61,933 nt of DNA, taken from assembly GCA_015493495.1 (NCBI GenBank), contig WGDB01000114.1, forward strand, positions 1-61,933. Reading direction: 5' to 3'. Both the position numbers and the translations under genes were made by a program. Under the pieces are notes generated by a model. That model made no database searches, was not told the DNA's origin, and saw only the letters and a list, made by a program, of their open reading frames with translations. Shown here piece after piece: positions 8,957 to 28,917 of this stretch. Origin of the DNA: Helicobacteraceae bacterium. GTDB taxonomy: Bacteria > Campylobacterota > Campylobacteria > Campylobacterales > Sulfurimonadaceae. Position 1 is the first letter of the stretch, and the number at the start of each line of letters is the position of its first letter.

Positions 8957-10057
8957 ATGGATCACTACGAGTACACAGAACTTTTAAAGACTTTAAACAT
9001 AAAGATGGACAACATCGCAGGTGTGGTTCAGCCTGATAAGATCAAAGCACAGCTCAAAGAGATCGAAGCTCTTGAAGCTTCTGATGGTTTTTGGAATGAT
9101 GCGGCCAATGCTGCCAATGTTCAAAAAGAGAAGACGCAGCTTGAACGCAAACTCGAAAAGTTCAGTGTCGCTCAAAATGCTCTGGTAGATGCTCAAGATC
9201 TTTATGAGATGGGAAAAGAGGAAAATGATGAAGAGACTCTGGAGATGCTATTCTCCGAGGCTGAATCTTTGGACGAGCAGGTCAAGAGTATGGAAGTCGC
9301 TATGCTCCTCAGTGGTCCACAAGATGCCAACAATGCCATCGTCTCCATACACCCTGGTGCCGGAGGTACCGAGTCTCAAGACTGGGCGGCCATGCTGCTT
9401 CGTATGTACATGCGCTGGGCAGAACGCCATGAATTCAAGGTCGAAAAAATGGACTATCAGGCAGGTGATGAAGCGGGGATCAAAGATGCTACGATCATCA
9501 TCCGTGGTGAAAATGCTTATGGGTATCTGAAAGTCGAGAACGGTATACACCGTCTTGTTCGGATCAGCCCATTTGACTCTAACGCCAAGCGCCACACCTC
9601 TTTTGCCTCGGTTATGGTCTCACCGGAGATCGAAGATGATATCGACATCATCATAGAGGACAAAGATATCCGTATCGACACCTATCGTGCTTCTGGTGCC
9701 GGCGGACAGCATATCAATAAAACAGAGTCTGCCATACGTATCACCCATATTGATACCAACATCGTTGTACAGTGTCAAAACGACCGCTCTCAGCACAAAA
9801 ACAAAGCTGCTGCTATGAAGATGCTCAAGTCCCGCCTTTATGAGTATGAGATGGCTTTAAAGCAGGCTGAGATAGATGGCGTGGAGAAGAGTGAGATCGG
9901 TTGGGGGCATCAGATCCGCTCTTATGTGATGCAACCCTACCAGCAGGTCAAAGACACCCGTTCTAATGAAGCCTATTCACAAGTCACAGCCATACTTGAT
10001 GGTGATATCGACAAGATGTTAGAAGGTGTTCTTATCGCACAAAGCCGCGGGAAGTAA
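8957..10057 (+). CDS. prfB: Peptide chain release factor 2
   Basis: [33 protein letters not shown]; contiguous ORF. Confidence 0.96.
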   Translation: MDHYEYTELLKTLNIKMDNIAGVVQPDKIKAQLKEIEALEASDGFWNDAANAANVQKEKTQLERKLEKFSVAQNALVDAQDLYEMGKEENDEETLEMLFSEAESLDEQVKSMEVAMLLSGPQDANNAIVSIHPGAGGTESQDWAAMLLRMYMRWAERHEFKVEKMDYQAGDEAGIKDATIIIRGENAYGYLKVENGIHRLVRISPFDSNAKRHTSFASVMVSPEIEDDIDIIIEDKDIRIDTYRASGAGGQHINKTESAIRITHIDTNIVVQCQNDRSQHKNKAAAMKMLKSRLYEYEMALKQAEIDGVEKSEIGWGHQIRSYVMQPYQQVKDTRSNEAYSQVTAILDGDIDKMLEGVLIAQSRGK

Positions 10058-10071
10058 AGCAGAACACATCT

Positions 10072-10803
10072 ATGAATCATCTACTCAACGAGTGTACACT
10101 TTCTGAAAAGTGTTCCTATATTCCAGACCATGAGCAAACTACCCATTATAAGATCATACAAGAGTGTGACATAGAATATAACGCCCACCTTATAGAACGT
10201 GGTTGGCGACGGTTTGGAAACATGTACTTTCGTCCTATGTGTGAGGGGTGTTCTGCTTGTGAGAGTATCAAGATCGATGTCAATGGCTACGAGTTTTCCA
10301 AGTCGGAACGCAGGGTGATGAAGAAAAATTCCCATATCAAGACTGTACTTCGTAAACCCACTGCATCACATGCTCATATCGCACTTTTTGAGAAGTACCA
10401 TAACCATATGCATGAACGGCGCGGATGGGACAGACAACCAATCAACATCAAAAATTATTATATGTCATTTGTCAATGGTTATAACGAGTACGGCTATGAA
10501 GTACTCTATTTTGATGAGGAGAAACTTATTGCTGTCGATCTTATAGACATCTTGCCAAATGGGATCTCAAGCATCTATTTTTACTATGATCCAGAGTACC
10601 AACATCTCTCACTGGGGAAGTACTCTATGTTGCGGCAGATAAGTTATGCCAAAAACAATCATCTTGAGTGGATATATATGGGCTATTATGTCAAAGAGTG
10701 TCAAAGCCTTGCTTACAAAGCAGACTACAAGCCATTTTTGACCTTGGAAGGCAGTCCAAATGAATCAGAGTTACCTGCCTGGTATAAAAAATCTCAAGAT
10801 TAG
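10072..10803 (+). CDS. bpt: Aspartate/glutamate leucyltransferase
   Basis: RFGNMYFRPMCEGCSACESIKIDV; ISSIYFYYDPEYQHLSLGKYSMLRQI. Confidence 0.88.
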   Translation: MNHLLNECTLSEKCSYIPDHEQTTHYKIIQECDIEYNAHLIERGWRRFGNMYFRPMCEGCSACESIKIDVNGYEFSKSERRVMKKNSHIKTVLRKPTASHAHIALFEKYHNHMHERRGWDRQPINIKNYYMSFVNGYNEYGYEVLYFDEEKLIAVDLIDILPNGISSIYFYYDPEYQHLSLGKYSMLRQISYAKNNHLEWIYMGYYVKECQSLAYKADYKPFLTLEGSPNESELPAWYKKSQD

Positions 10804-10808
10804 GGTTC

Positions 10809-11510
10809 CTACTCGATACCAAGCTCTTTTTTCTGCTTACTTAATACCTTCTCTTTTTCACGTTTTTGCTCTTGTGCGACAGACTTCTCAAGTGCCATCT
10901 CTTTAGCCTCTATCTTGGCACGGATACGTTTAATACGTGCCGCATTCTCTCTCTTTTCCTTTTGAGCTTCTGTCAACGTGGAAGTGTTGGTATCTTTTTT
11001 AATACTTTTCAAATACTCTTGATACATCGCATCCAAACTAGAGAGGTTACTGTCTTCACCAAACTCACTGTAATAATCAATGAGTTCATTTTTATAGTTT
11101 TCAGGGTTAATAACACCGCATAGTACCATCTTGTTAATGGTTTCACTGTCTTCATCACTCATCGCCTCTTTAAAGCGTTTACGACTGTTTAATATAATAG
11201 CATCATGTTCTGCTGAGAGTTTGCGAAGTGCTTTTAAATAAACCTTACTGTCAACTGATTTGTCTTTGGCATCAACAGCAAAACCCATCTCTTTCGTCGA
11301 CAATGCAAATGTTATATACGCGTCTATATCACCTTCATAATCTTTCATCGAAGGCATCTCTTTTAGTTTTTTAAAAGTCTCAATATCGTCATAAGTAACA
11401 TCACCCAAGGCTGCAAATGATTTTGGATTTTGAGCAAAAAGAGTGAGTGTAAAAAGTATTAGTAGTATAAATTGTTTCATAAGAAGACCTAATCTGTAAA
11501 TGTCCATCAT
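10809..11510 (-). CDS. Hypothetical exported protein, Lys/Glu-rich C-terminal coiled region
   Basis: ORF 233 aa; signal peptide around MKQFILLILFTLTLFAQ, so true start may be about 11477. Confidence 0.6.
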   Translation of the reverse strand: MMDIYRLGLLMKQFILLILFTLTLFAQNPKSFAALGDVTYDDIETFKKLKEMPSMKDYEGDIDAYITFALSTKEMGFAVDAKDKSVDSKVYLKALRKLSAEHDAIILNSRKRFKEAMSDEDSETINKMVLCGVINPENYKNELIDYYSEFGEDSNLSSLDAMYQEYLKSIKKDTNTSTLTEAQKEKRENAARIKRIRAKIEAKEMALEKSVAQEQKREKEKVLSKQKKELGIE

Positions 11511-11594
11511 TCTACACTCTAATTGCTGATAAACTTATATAAAATATAAATTTTGTGTTTAAATAGTGATATTTGTTAAAGGATATTTGAAGGT

Positions 11595-11634
11595 CTGTTC
11601 TTGGAGACCCAAGAACAGTGACGCAAATGCGTCA
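11595..11634 (-). terminator. Two back-to-back perfect hairpins downstream of fusA (CTGTTCTTGG-AGAC-CCAAGAACAG and TGACGCA-AA-TGCGTCA)
   Basis: Inverted repeats read directly. Confidence 0.5.
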
Positions 11635-11647
11635 AAGAGTGTAAAGA

Positions 11648-13738
11648 TTAACCGTTGCGCTTTTTCTGAATCTCTTCAGAAACTGCTCTTGGAACTTCAG
11701 CATAGTGATCGAAGTTCATAGCGTATGTTGCACGGCCCTGAGTTGCAGAACGAAGGTCAGTTGAATAACCGAACATCTCAGAAAGAGGAACGAATGCATT
11801 AACAATTTTGTTACCTGCACGGTCATCCATAGAGTTAACTTGACCACGACGTCTGTTAAGGTCACCGATAACATCACCCATGTTCTCTTCTGGAGTTTCT
11901 ACTTCGACTTTCATCATTGGCTCTAGGATCGAAGGTTTTGCCTTACGACAAGCCTCTTTGAATCCCATTGATGCAGCAAGTTTAAAGGCCATCTCATTCG
12001 AGTCAACATCGTGGTATGAACCATCATAAAGTGTAACATCGATGTCTTCCATTGGGTATCCTGCAAGAACACCATTAGACATAGCCTCTTCACAACCCTT
12101 CTTAACAGCTGGAATAAATTCTTTTGGAACCGATCCACCTTTAATAGCATTTGTAAATACAAAACCTGTATCTTTTTCACCTGGCTTAACAGTAAGGTAA
12201 ACATGACCGAACTGACCACGACCACCTGACTGCTTAGCGTATTTGTACTCTTGGTTGACTTCATCTTTAATAGACTCACGGTAAGAAACCTGTGGTGCAC
12301 CAACTTCTGCCTCAACGCTAAATTCACGTCTCATACGGTCAACAAGGATCTCAAGGTGAAGCTCACCCATTCCAGAGATAATTGTCTGACCAGTCTCTTC
12401 GTCAGTATTAACACGGAAAGAAGGATCTTCAGCAGCTAGTTTACTTAAAGCGATACCCATTTTCTCTTGGTCAGCTTTAGTTTTTGGCTCAACTGCAACA
12501 GAGATAACTGGCTCTGGGAAGTCCATTCTTTCAAGAACGATTTTTTCTTCACCAGTACATAGTGTATCACCAGTAGTCGTTGATTTAAGACCAACAACTG
12601 CACCGATCTCACCAGCATAAATATCTTTAACTTCTTCACGTTTGATAGCATGCATCTTAACGATACGGCCGATACGCTCTTTTTTGTCTTTTGTAGAGTT
12701 GTGAACAAATGAACCAGCAGACAGTGAACCACGGTAAACACGGATAAACGTAAGAACTCCAACAAATGGATCTGTCATGATCTTAAACGCTAAGGCTGCA
12801 AAATCGCCATCATCAGTTGATGGAACAGCTACTTCTACTTCTTCGTCATCCATTAGCGTACCCATGATAGCTTCTGATTCAACTGGAGAAGGCAAGTATG
12901 CAACAACAGCGTCAAGTAGTGTCTGAATACCTTTGTTTTTAAACGCCGTACCACAAACCATTGGAACGATTGCCATACCTAAAGTTGCTGCTTTGATAGC
13001 TGAAGAAATCTCTTCTTCAGAAATCTCTTCACCTTCTAAAAACTTCTCAGCAAAGTCTTCGTTTCCGTCAACTTCAGAGATAGACTCAAGCATCTTCTCT
13101 CTATATTCGTCACACTTGTCTTGTAGATCTGCTGGAATATCTTCAACATGGTAGTTAGAACCCATAGCTGCATCTTTATCCCAAACAATAGCTTTCATCT
13201 TAACAAGATCTACAACACCATCAAACTGATCTTCTGCACCAATAGGCACTTGAATAGGGACAGGGTTACCGTTTAGTCTTTCGCGAATTTGAGATTCAAC
13301 TTCAAAAAAGTCTGCACCCGTTCTGTCCATCTTGTTAACAAAAACAACAGATGGAACTTTATAACGGTTACGTTGACGCCATACTGTTTCTGATTGGGGC
13401 TGAACACCACCAACAGCACAGAAAACAGATACTGCACCATCAAGAACACGCATAGAACGCTCAACTTCAATAGTAAAGTCAACGTGGCCCGGTGTGTCAA
13501 TAATGTTAATTTGTTTATGATCCCACTCACAAGTTGTTGCAGCAGAAGTAATGGTAATACCACGCTCTTGTTCTTGTTCCATCCAGTCCATAGTAGCTGC
13601 ACCATCGTGAACCTCACCAATCTTGTGTTCTACACCTGTGTAGAAGAGGATACGCTCTGTTGCTGTAGTTTTACCAGCATCGATATGCGCAGCAATACCG
13701 ATATTTCTTACATCATTAAGTTTGTGACTTCTTGCCAT
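11648..13738 (-). CDS. fusA: Elongation factor G
   Basis: [35 protein letters not shown]; start trimmed from ORF to 13738. Confidence 0.97.
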   Translation of the reverse strand: MARSHKLNDVRNIGIAAHIDAGKTTATERILFYTGVEHKIGEVHDGAATMDWMEQEQERGITITSAATTCEWDHKQINIIDTPGHVDFTIEVERSMRVLDGAVSVFCAVGGVQPQSETVWRQRNRYKVPSVVFVNKMDRTGADFFEVESQIRERLNGNPVPIQVPIGAEDQFDGVVDLVKMKAIVWDKDAAMGSNYHVEDIPADLQDKCDEYREKMLESISEVDGNEDFAEKFLEGEEISEEEISSAIKAATLGMAIVPMVCGTAFKNKGIQTLLDAVVAYLPSPVESEAIMGTLMDDEEVEVAVPSTDDGDFAALAFKIMTDPFVGVLTFIRVYRGSLSAGSFVHNSTKDKKERIGRIVKMHAIKREEVKDIYAGEIGAVVGLKSTTTGDTLCTGEEKIVLERMDFPEPVISVAVEPKTKADQEKMGIALSKLAAEDPSFRVNTDEETGQTIISGMGELHLEILVDRMRREFSVEAEVGAPQVSYRESIKDEVNQEYKYAKQSGGRGQFGHVYLTVKPGEKDTGFVFTNAIKGGSVPKEFIPAVKKGCEEAMSNGVLAGYPMEDIDVTLYDGSYHDVDSNEMAFKLAASMGFKEACRKAKPSILEPMMKVEVETPEENMGDVIGDLNRRRGQVNSMDDRAGNKIVNAFVPLSEMFGYSTDLRSATQGRATYAMNFDHYAEVPRAVSEEIQKKRNG

Positions 13739-13761
13739 TATTGTTGTCCTATATATTTGTT

Positions 13762-13837
13762 TCGAAAATCGGAAATCGGAAATCGGAAAAAAGAGCATTT
13801 GCACTCTGCTTTCCGCTTTCCGTTTCTCGTTTTCCGA
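13762..13837. repeat. Heptad tandem repeat (TCGGAAA)3 with inverted counterpart, long imperfect hairpin in rpsG-fusA spacer
   Basis: cgaaaatcggaaatcggaaatcggaaaaaagagcatttgcactctgctttccgctttccgtttctcgttttccga. Confidence 0.65.
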
Positions 13838-13979
13838 TGGTGTAATTTAGCCAAGCTAGATTACGAAGATGTTTCCATCACACTATTTTTTAAAGTGCAT
13901 TTTCTGCACTTGAGTCTTACCTTAAGTAAAACTCAGTGTTAACAAAAAGAGTAACACTATTTTTGTTAACGGTCCAATA

Positions 13980-14471
<492 letters not shown>

Positions 14472-14567
14472 TTACTCAAAGCTTGCGCTCTGTATTGTCT
14501 CCTACAAAAATACTCTTCATCACTCACCTGAGTCTATGAAGTTATTGCGTAGTAAACGGACTTTTGG

Positions 14568-14939
14568 TTACTTAGGCTTCTTAGTACCGTACTTAGAACG
14601 TGCTACAGTACGTCCAGAGACACCAGCAGTATCAAGTGCACCACGAACGATGTGATACTTAACACCCGGAAGGTCTTTTACACGACCACCACGTACAAGA
14701 ACGATAGAGTGCTCTTGAAGGTTGTGACCTTCACCACCGATATACGAAATAACTTCGAATCCAGAAGTAAGACGGACTTTGGCTACTTTACGTAGAGCCG
14801 AGTTTGGTTTTTTTGGTGTAGTTGTGTAAACACGAGTACATACACCACGACGCTGAGGACAAGATACAAGTGCAGCAGATTTAGACTTCTTTACCTGACG
14901 CTTGCGCTCTTTACGAATCAATTGGTTGATTGTAGGCAT
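14568..14939 (-). CDS. rpsL: 30S ribosomal protein S12
   Basis: [55 protein letters not shown]. Confidence 0.98.
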   Translation of the reverse strand: MPTINQLIRKERKRQVKKSKSAALVSCPQRRGVCTRVYTTTPKKPNSALRKVAKVRLTSGFEVISYIGGEGHNLQEHSIVLVRGGRVKDLPGVKYHIVRGALDTAGVSGRTVARSKYGTKKPK

Positions 14940-15226
14940 ACAATTCCTTTATAAAATAAGTTCCAGTAGATTACCCACTAGGGAGCAATAAACGCGGGAT
15001 TATACCTAAATTAGAATAAATGATAACTTTACTCTATACCTTAGCGCTGAAAAAAGTAAACTGATGTGAAGGATATTTTAAAAAGAGAGGCTTAATATAT
15101 CATAAAACGTGATTTTGCACCATGACTATCGCAATATATACAGTTTATCAGAGTAAAAGAACACTACTTTGCCAAAATAGAAAAAGCACAAAGCTTTTCG
15201 CTATATAGGCGAAAAAACTAAAATAT

Positions 15227-15709
15227 TTATTTGGCCAGAACCATCTCTCCAAAGTGATTATAGATGCTGTGTCCCTCTTCAAGCCACTCATCCAGTCCAC
15301 CTTTAAGATACTTGACATTGCTGTACCCTAACTGCTCTTTCATCGTTACAGCAGCAAGTGCCGCACTTTTACCCGCACGACAATAGACAACAATCAATGC
15401 TTTTTTATTAGGGATTGCGGCACCTACGTCAAATTCTAAAACACCACGTGCAATTTTCACATCTTCCTCAACGTCAAAAGTTCCCTCTTCTCTCATGTGC
15501 TCTTCACGAACGTCAAGACCAATAAACTCATCACCATCATCGATCATCTTCTGCAGCTCTTTAGAGCTGATCGATATCGCTTTTTTCTCTGCTGACTTTA
15601 CTAAGGCCTCACTGATCGCATCTCCTGCCATAAGTGGTGCACTTAAACCCAGGCCTAATATCATACCTGCTACTAATGTTCCAAATCTCATTTTCTTCCT
15701 TTTTTTCAC
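15227..15709 (-). CDS. Exported single-domain rhodanese-like protein
   Basis: Signal peptide; LDVREEHMREEGTF; active site loop VVYCRAGKSA. Confidence 0.88.
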   Translation of the reverse strand: MKKRKKMRFGTLVAGMILGLGLSAPLMAGDAISEALVKSAEKKAISISSKELQKMIDDGDEFIGLDVREEHMREEGTFDVEEDVKIARGVLEFDVGAAIPNKKALIVVYCRAGKSAALAAVTMKEQLGYSNVKYLKGGLDEWLEEGHSIYNHFGEMVLAK

Positions 15710-15825
15710 TGTTTCGAATTATAATTTGTTATAGTTTAAGTTTTAAAGAGTTTCTGGTAAAAAATCATGATGTAAGTAAAGCTGTGTAGATTTGACAACA
15801 ATTGAAGGTGTTTGGAGCTAAGAAG

Positions 15826-15874
15826 TTAAGAGGCCTCTTCATGAGGCCTCTTAATGAGTAGTGCTTATAAAAGC
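15826..15874 (-). terminator. rpoC-distal double hairpin terminator
   Basis: TTAAGAGGCCTC-TTCAT-GAGGCCTCTTAA (15826-15854) and AGTGCTT-ATAA-AAGCACT (15857-15874). Confidence 0.7.
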
Positions 15875-15898
15875 ACTATAAAACAAACAAGCAAACGC

Positions 15899-24581
<8,683 letters not shown>

Positions 24582-24919
24582 CTAAGGTAAATTTGTAGTA
24601 ATAAAACACGTTTTATACAACCTGACGAAACGGCGTTCGGGGATGGGTCGTAAATACAATCGTCTGAAGACGGATATGCAGTAGAAATTGCAAAATGCAA
24701 TATTTTAACTGACATTGCAGTTTCTGCTGCATAATAATCATAATAAAAAAAGTGTTTAATTAACGGGAATAATCCAAGCGTCCAAGGATATAACAGCCAC
24801 AAGTAATAAATGTCTGTGGTCTCTAACGCACAAAAGCCACATAGAGAAGTGTCAAACACTCACTCTAAGCGGCTTTAAAATGTGCAAAGCAAGGAGAGTT
24901 CCCTGCTTGAAAGTAAAAC

Positions 24920-25288
24920 TTACTTAATCTCGACAGTTGCACCAGCAGCTTCAAGATCAGCTTTTGCAGCTTCAGCAGTCTCTTTATCAACGCCTTCTTT
25001 AACAGTTGACGGAAGTTCTTCAGCAGCAGATTTTGCTTCTTTAAGACCAAGGCCTGTAAGTGCACGGATTGCTTTAATAACAGCAATTTTCTTAGCACCG
25101 GCGTCAGTTACAACAACATCAAACTCAGTTTTCTCTTCAGCAGCTTCACCAGCTACAGCGCCACCAGCTACAGCAACAGGTTGAGCAGATACGCCAAATT
25201 TTTCTTCGAATTCTTTAACAAGCTCAGAAAGCTCAAGAACAGATAGTGTAGAGATGAATTCTAATACGTCTTCTTTAGTTACAGCCAT
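24920..25288 (-). CDS. rplL: 50S ribosomal protein L7/L12
   Basis: [70 protein letters not shown]. Confidence 0.98.
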   Translation of the reverse strand: MAVTKEDVLEFISTLSVLELSELVKEFEEKFGVSAQPVAVAGGAVAGEAAEEKTEFDVVVTDAGAKKIAVIKAIRALTGLGLKEAKSAAEELPSTVKEGVDKETAEAAKADLEAAGATVEIK

Positions 25289-25405
25289 AATAGGTTCCTT
25301 TATATTTTTAATTTAATTTTTGTAGATGCTATTTTTCACATCTCTCAGTTAAAGTCTGGAAGACTTTAATTTTGTCGTTAAGCGACTAACCTTTGAAGGG
25401 TGGGC

Positions 25406-25897
25406 TTACGCCTCTTCTTCTTTTTTCTTTCTAAGCGCATCGAGGCCAATTGTGAAGTTCGCAACTGGAGCCATCCATGTAGCAGCAAGCATTCCAAGAA
25501 GTTCTTCGCGTCCCGGAAGTTTTGCAAACGCTTCGATTTTTGCAAGATCAGCAGCTTCGCCATCAAGATAACCCGCTTTGATTACGAATTTACCTTCATT
25601 AGCTTTGTCACTTGCGAAGTCGTCAGCAACTTTAGCAGCAGCAACAACATCTTCAGACCAAACAAAAATGTTTGTATTTTTAAGCTCAAGACCGCTCATC
25701 TTTGCATTGCCAAGAGCAACAGTTGCAAGGCTATTTTTAATAACCTGAACTTTAACATCTTTAGCACGTGCAGATTTACGTAGTGTCTCTAGTTGAGAAA
25801 CAGTTAACCCTTTGTAATCACAAACGATAACTGCTGCTTTTCCTTCAAATGATTCGCTAAGTTCAGCGATCAGTTCAGCTTTTCTAGATTTAAGCAT
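25406..25897 (-). CDS. rplJ: 50S ribosomal protein L10
   Basis: ORF 163 aa; VIVCDYKGLTVSQLETLRKSARAKDVKVQVIKNSLATVAL; upstream of rplL. Confidence 0.95.
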   Translation of the reverse strand: MLKSRKAELIAELSESFEGKAAVIVCDYKGLTVSQLETLRKSARAKDVKVQVIKNSLATVALGNAKMSGLELKNTNIFVWSEDVVAAAKVADDFASDKANEGKFVIKAGYLDGEAADLAKIEAFAKLPGREELLGMLAATWMAPVANFTIGLDALRKKKEEEA

Positions 25898-25914
25898 AGT
25901 AGTTCTCCTTTCCA

Positions 25915-26097
25915 GACTTTAACTTCAAGAGGGGCGGGTATGCCGATTAAGCTAACTGCAGACTCTGCAGAAACCCCCAACTATCATTAGTCCAAGTAAT
26001 CCAGAATTCGTGAAGAGCACAAAGCCCTCCAAATCGAAATCTTTATCTAAATATCCACTGATCTCTAGGTAAAAACATCACTATATTTTGAATTTGG
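25915..26097 (-). promoter_or_regulatory. Candidate L10 (rplJL) autoregulatory mRNA leader
   Basis: About 200-nt untranslated leader downstream of a good promoter, with inverted-repeat structure (CTGCAGA..TCTGCAG); position matches known L10 leaders. Confidence 0.4.
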
Positions 26098-26103
26098 AAC
26101 GCA

Positions 26104-26132
26104 ATTATATCTAAATACTTTTTTAATTACAA
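26104..26132 (-). promoter_or_regulatory. sigma70-type promoter for rplJ-rplL-rpoBC (TTGTAA-17-TATAAT)
   Basis: Minus strand TTGTAA TTAAAAAAGTATTTAGA TATAAT. Confidence 0.6.
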
Positions 26133-26302
26133 GTGGTTTGTCATAATTAATGTCTAAAGATCTCAGTAAAGCTACAATAATCCCACACTGGCACCTATAG
26201 AGGCTAAAATGTAAGTTGGATAGTATCATGCACAGAGTAAGTACGGTTAAAGTTATTAAGATATCTGTTATTAAAAGATAGAAGAGAAAAGTAAAAGAGG
26301 TC

Positions 26303-26322
26303 AAGCGCCAAAAGGCGCTTGG
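26303..26322 (-). terminator. Hairpin downstream of rplA (AAGCGCC-AAAA-GGCGCTT)
   Basis: Perfect inverted repeat after the rplA stop. Confidence 0.5.
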
Positions 26323-26335
26323 AAAAGAGGTTAAA

Positions 26336-27031
26336 TTATTTGATATCTGCTAATTCAGAAAGGTCAAACTTAACTGCTGGACTCATAGTTAATGAAAGTG
26401 CAGCATTCTTGATGTAACGACCTTTAGCAGAAGCTGGCTTTTGCTTGTTAATCGCTGCAACAAATGCAGTGATGTTCTCTTCGATCTTTGCAGCATCGAA
26501 GCTTGCTTTACCAATACCAGCATGAATGTTACCTTTTTTGTCAACACGGAAAGCAACTTGGCCTCCCTTAACATTGTTAACAGCAGTAGTAACATCTGGT
26601 GTAACAGTACCAGTCTTAGGGTTAGGCATCATACCTTTTGGCCCTAGAATACGACCAACTTTACCAACAAGACCCATACAGTCAGGTGCAGCAACAACGA
26701 TATCAAAATCAATGTTACCTGCTTGGATCTGCTCTACTAGATCGTCAGTACCAACGATGTCAGCACCAGCAGCTTTAGCTTCGTCTGCTTTCGCACCCTT
26801 AGCAAATACTGCAACACGAACAGTTTTACCTGTACCGTTTGGAAGAACGATCGCACCACGAACCATTTGGTCAGCGTGACGAGGATCTACGTTTAGGTTC
26901 ATCGCGATTTCAACAGTTTCGTCGAATTTTGCAGATGTAAGGTCTTTCATTAATGCAGCTGATTCAGCTACTGTATATTTTTTAGTTACGTCAATTTTTT
27001 CAGACAGTTGTTTATAGCGTTTACTTGCCAT
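26336..27031 (-). CDS. rplA: 50S ribosomal protein L1
   Basis: [49 protein letters not shown]; start trimmed from ORF. Confidence 0.97.
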   Translation of the reverse strand: MASKRYKQLSEKIDVTKKYTVAESAALMKDLTSAKFDETVEIAMNLNVDPRHADQMVRGAIVLPNGTGKTVRVAVFAKGAKADEAKAAGADIVGTDDLVEQIQAGNIDFDIVVAAPDCMGLVGKVGRILGPKGMMPNPKTGTVTPDVTTAVNNVKGGQVAFRVDKKGNIHAGIGKASFDAAKIEENITAFVAAINKQKPASAKGRYIKNAALSLTMSPAVKFDLSELADIK

Positions 27032-27101
27032 TTTGATCTCCATATATAAATCTGCCACAAAGTTTTATATCACTGTGGTCGGTGATCTTGTGAGTGTAGT
27101 T

Positions 27102-27527
27102 TTAGTCTACGATCTCGATACCCATTGAACGAGCAGAACCCGCCAATGTGTTAGCAGCTTGGTCTACATCGTCAGTGTTAAGATCCGCGATCTTAGCATT
27201 AACAACTTCCATAAGCTGAGCTTTAGTAATCTTACCAACTTTGTTTAAAAGTGGGTTGTCAGTACCTTTTTTAAGACCTGCAGCCTTCATAAGAAGTGCA
27301 GATGCCGGTGGCTGCTTCGTGATAAAAGTAAAACTTCTATCAGAGTAAACAGTGATAACAACAGGAACTTTAAAGCCCATCTTGTCTTTTGTCTTCTCGT
27401 TGAATGCTTTACAGAATTCCATGATGTTAACACCACGTTGTCCTAGAGCTGGTCCAACTGGTGGAGCCGGGTTTGCTTTACCAGCTTCGATTTGAAGCTT
27501 GATATAATCCATAACTTTTTTTGCCAT
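27102..27527 (-). CDS. rplK: 50S ribosomal protein L11
   Basis: [41 protein letters not shown]; start trimmed from ORF. Confidence 0.97.
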   Translation of the reverse strand: MAKKVMDYIKLQIEAGKANPAPPVGPALGQRGVNIMEFCKAFNEKTKDKMGFKVPVVITVYSDRSFTFITKQPPASALLMKAAGLKKGTDNPLLNKVGKITKAQLMEVVNAKIADLNTDDVDQAANTLAGSARSMGIEIVD

Positions 27528-27613
27528 AGTTTGTCCTTTATATGATTTAACGCAATTCAAATATAATTCAAATCACTTCGCTAACGCTAAGTTCTCTTCA
27601 GCAGAGAGCTCAC

Positions 27614-27691
27614 GCAACAAGTTGTTGCTCTACGCTGGCCTTAGACCTCTATGAGAGCTAAAGTCAGCGTAGTATAACGCAGTGCGTTATA
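27614..27691 (-). promoter_or_regulatory. Structured nusG-rplK spacer (candidate L11/L1 operon leader)
   Basis: Consecutive hairpins GCAACAA-G-TTGTTGC (27614-27628), CTACGCTG...CAGCGTAG (27630-27672), TATAACGCA-G-TGCGTTATA (27673-27691). Confidence 0.4.
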
Positions 27692-28214
27692 TTATTTTTT
27701 CTACTTGTGAATATGATATATCCACTGGTGTTGCACGACCGAAGATCGAAACATTAAGTTTTAACGTTCCATGTTCAACATCATACTCGTCTACAGTACC
27801 TGTAAAGTTTGCAAATGGACCATCGATAATACGTACCATCTCACCATTTTCAAAATAGACTTTTGGTTTTGGTGCAGGACGATTGTTAACACGGTCTAAG
27901 ATCGTATTAATATCAGTGTCACTGAGTGGTGTAGGAACATTTGCCTCACCAATAAATCCAGAGACCTTTGGAACAGTCTGTATCATTGTCTGGATCTCAG
28001 TGTCAAGATCAACATTGATAAAAACATACCCTGAGTACAGTGAACGTTCAGAGATTTTTTTCTTACCGTTTTTCATCTCTACAACATCTTCTGTAGGAAC
28101 GATAACTTCTGCGATCTTATCTTGTAGTTTGTTCTCTTCGATCAGGTAAAGAATTGCTTCTCTAACCTTGCGTTCACTACCATAGGTCTGAATCGAGTAC
28201 CATTTGTGTGCCAT
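27687..28214 (-). CDS. nusG: Transcription termination/antitermination protein NusG
   Basis: MAHKWYSIQTYGSERKVREAI; GEMVRIIDGPFANFTGTVDEYD KOW. Confidence 0.97.
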   Translation of the reverse strand: MAHKWYSIQTYGSERKVREAILYLIEENKLQDKIAEVIVPTEDVVEMKNGKKKISERSLYSGYVFINVDLDTEIQTMIQTVPKVSGFIGEANVPTPLSDTDINTILDRVNNRPAPKPKVYFENGEMVRIIDGPFANFTGTVDEYDVEHGTLKLNVSIFGRATPVDISYSQVEKII

Positions 28215-28223
28215 AATCTATCC

Positions 28224-28397
28224 TTAACCTAATATTGCTGATAGAACTGATGACATAAGCAAGTCAACCAGTGCCAGAAAAATAGAGATGACAGTCACCA
28301 CTAAAAAGACAGCAAAAAATGCTTGTTTTACCTGACCTTTAGTAGGAAAGATAACTTTAGCCAGTTCCAGTTTTGCATTTTGTAACGCACTTCTCAT
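28224..28397 (-). CDS. secE: Preprotein translocase subunit SecE
   Basis: Hand translation MRSALQNAKLELAKVIFPTKGQVKQAFFAVFLVVTVISIFLALVDLLMSSVLSAILG (57 aa, too short for the ORF track). Confidence 0.93.
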   Translation of the reverse strand: MRSALQNAKLELAKVIFPTKGQVKQAFFAVFLVVTVISIFLALVDLLMSSVLSAILG

Positions 28398-28471
28398 ATT
28401 TTATCCTCTATACATTTGCAATCAATAAAGCTCTAAAGCTACATAGATTGTAAATGTCTTATTTTAATTAG

Positions 28472-28547
28472 TGGCAGGCGTAGAGAGACTCGAACTCCCA
28501 ACACCCGGATTTGGAATCCGGTGCTCTACCATTGGAGCTATACGCCT
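28472..28547 (-). tRNA. tRNA-Trp (CCA anticodon)
   Basis: Cloverleaf AGGCGTATAGCTCCAATGGTAGAGCACCGGATTCCAAATCCGG...TACGCCTGCCA. Confidence 0.95.
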
Positions 28548-28661
28548 ATATAATGTAAATGGACAAACCATTTACCACGTTAACTCTGATCTTGCCTTAA
28601 CGGCAGGCTTAAGAAGTTGACCTCTTAATTCAGAGCGTGCCTTACACTTAAAGTGAAATTA

Positions 28662-28814
28662 TTATAATTTCATCTCTTTGTGTGGTGTATGCTCACGACA
28701 CCATTTACAGTATTTAGTTACTGTAAACTTCTCAGTGTGAGTCTTTTTGTTTTTTGAGGTGTGATAGTTACGACGTGTACACTTCTCACAACCTAAGTGA
28801 ATTGTTTCTCTCAT
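28662..28814 (-). CDS. rpmG: 50S ribosomal protein L33
   Basis: Hand translation MRETIHLGCEKCTRRNYHTSKNKKTHTEKFTVTKYCKWCREHTPHKEMKL (50 aa, not in ORF track). Confidence 0.95.
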   Translation of the reverse strand: MRETIHLGCEKCTRRNYHTSKNKKTHTEKFTVTKYCKWCREHTPHKEMKL

Positions 28815-28869
28815 TATGTTTCCCTTCGTTTTATTTCTTACTTAAAAGAGTTTATCCTCTTTACAAGTG

Positions 28870-28901
28870 GCAAGCCAAAGGCTTGCGTCCTAAAAAAGGA
28901 C
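28870..28901 (-). terminator. tuf-distal hairpins (GCAAGCC-AAA-GGCTTGC and GTCCT..AGGAC)
   Basis: Two adjacent inverted repeats downstream of tuf. Confidence 0.45.
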
Positions 28902-28917
28902 TTTACTTTTTCATTAA

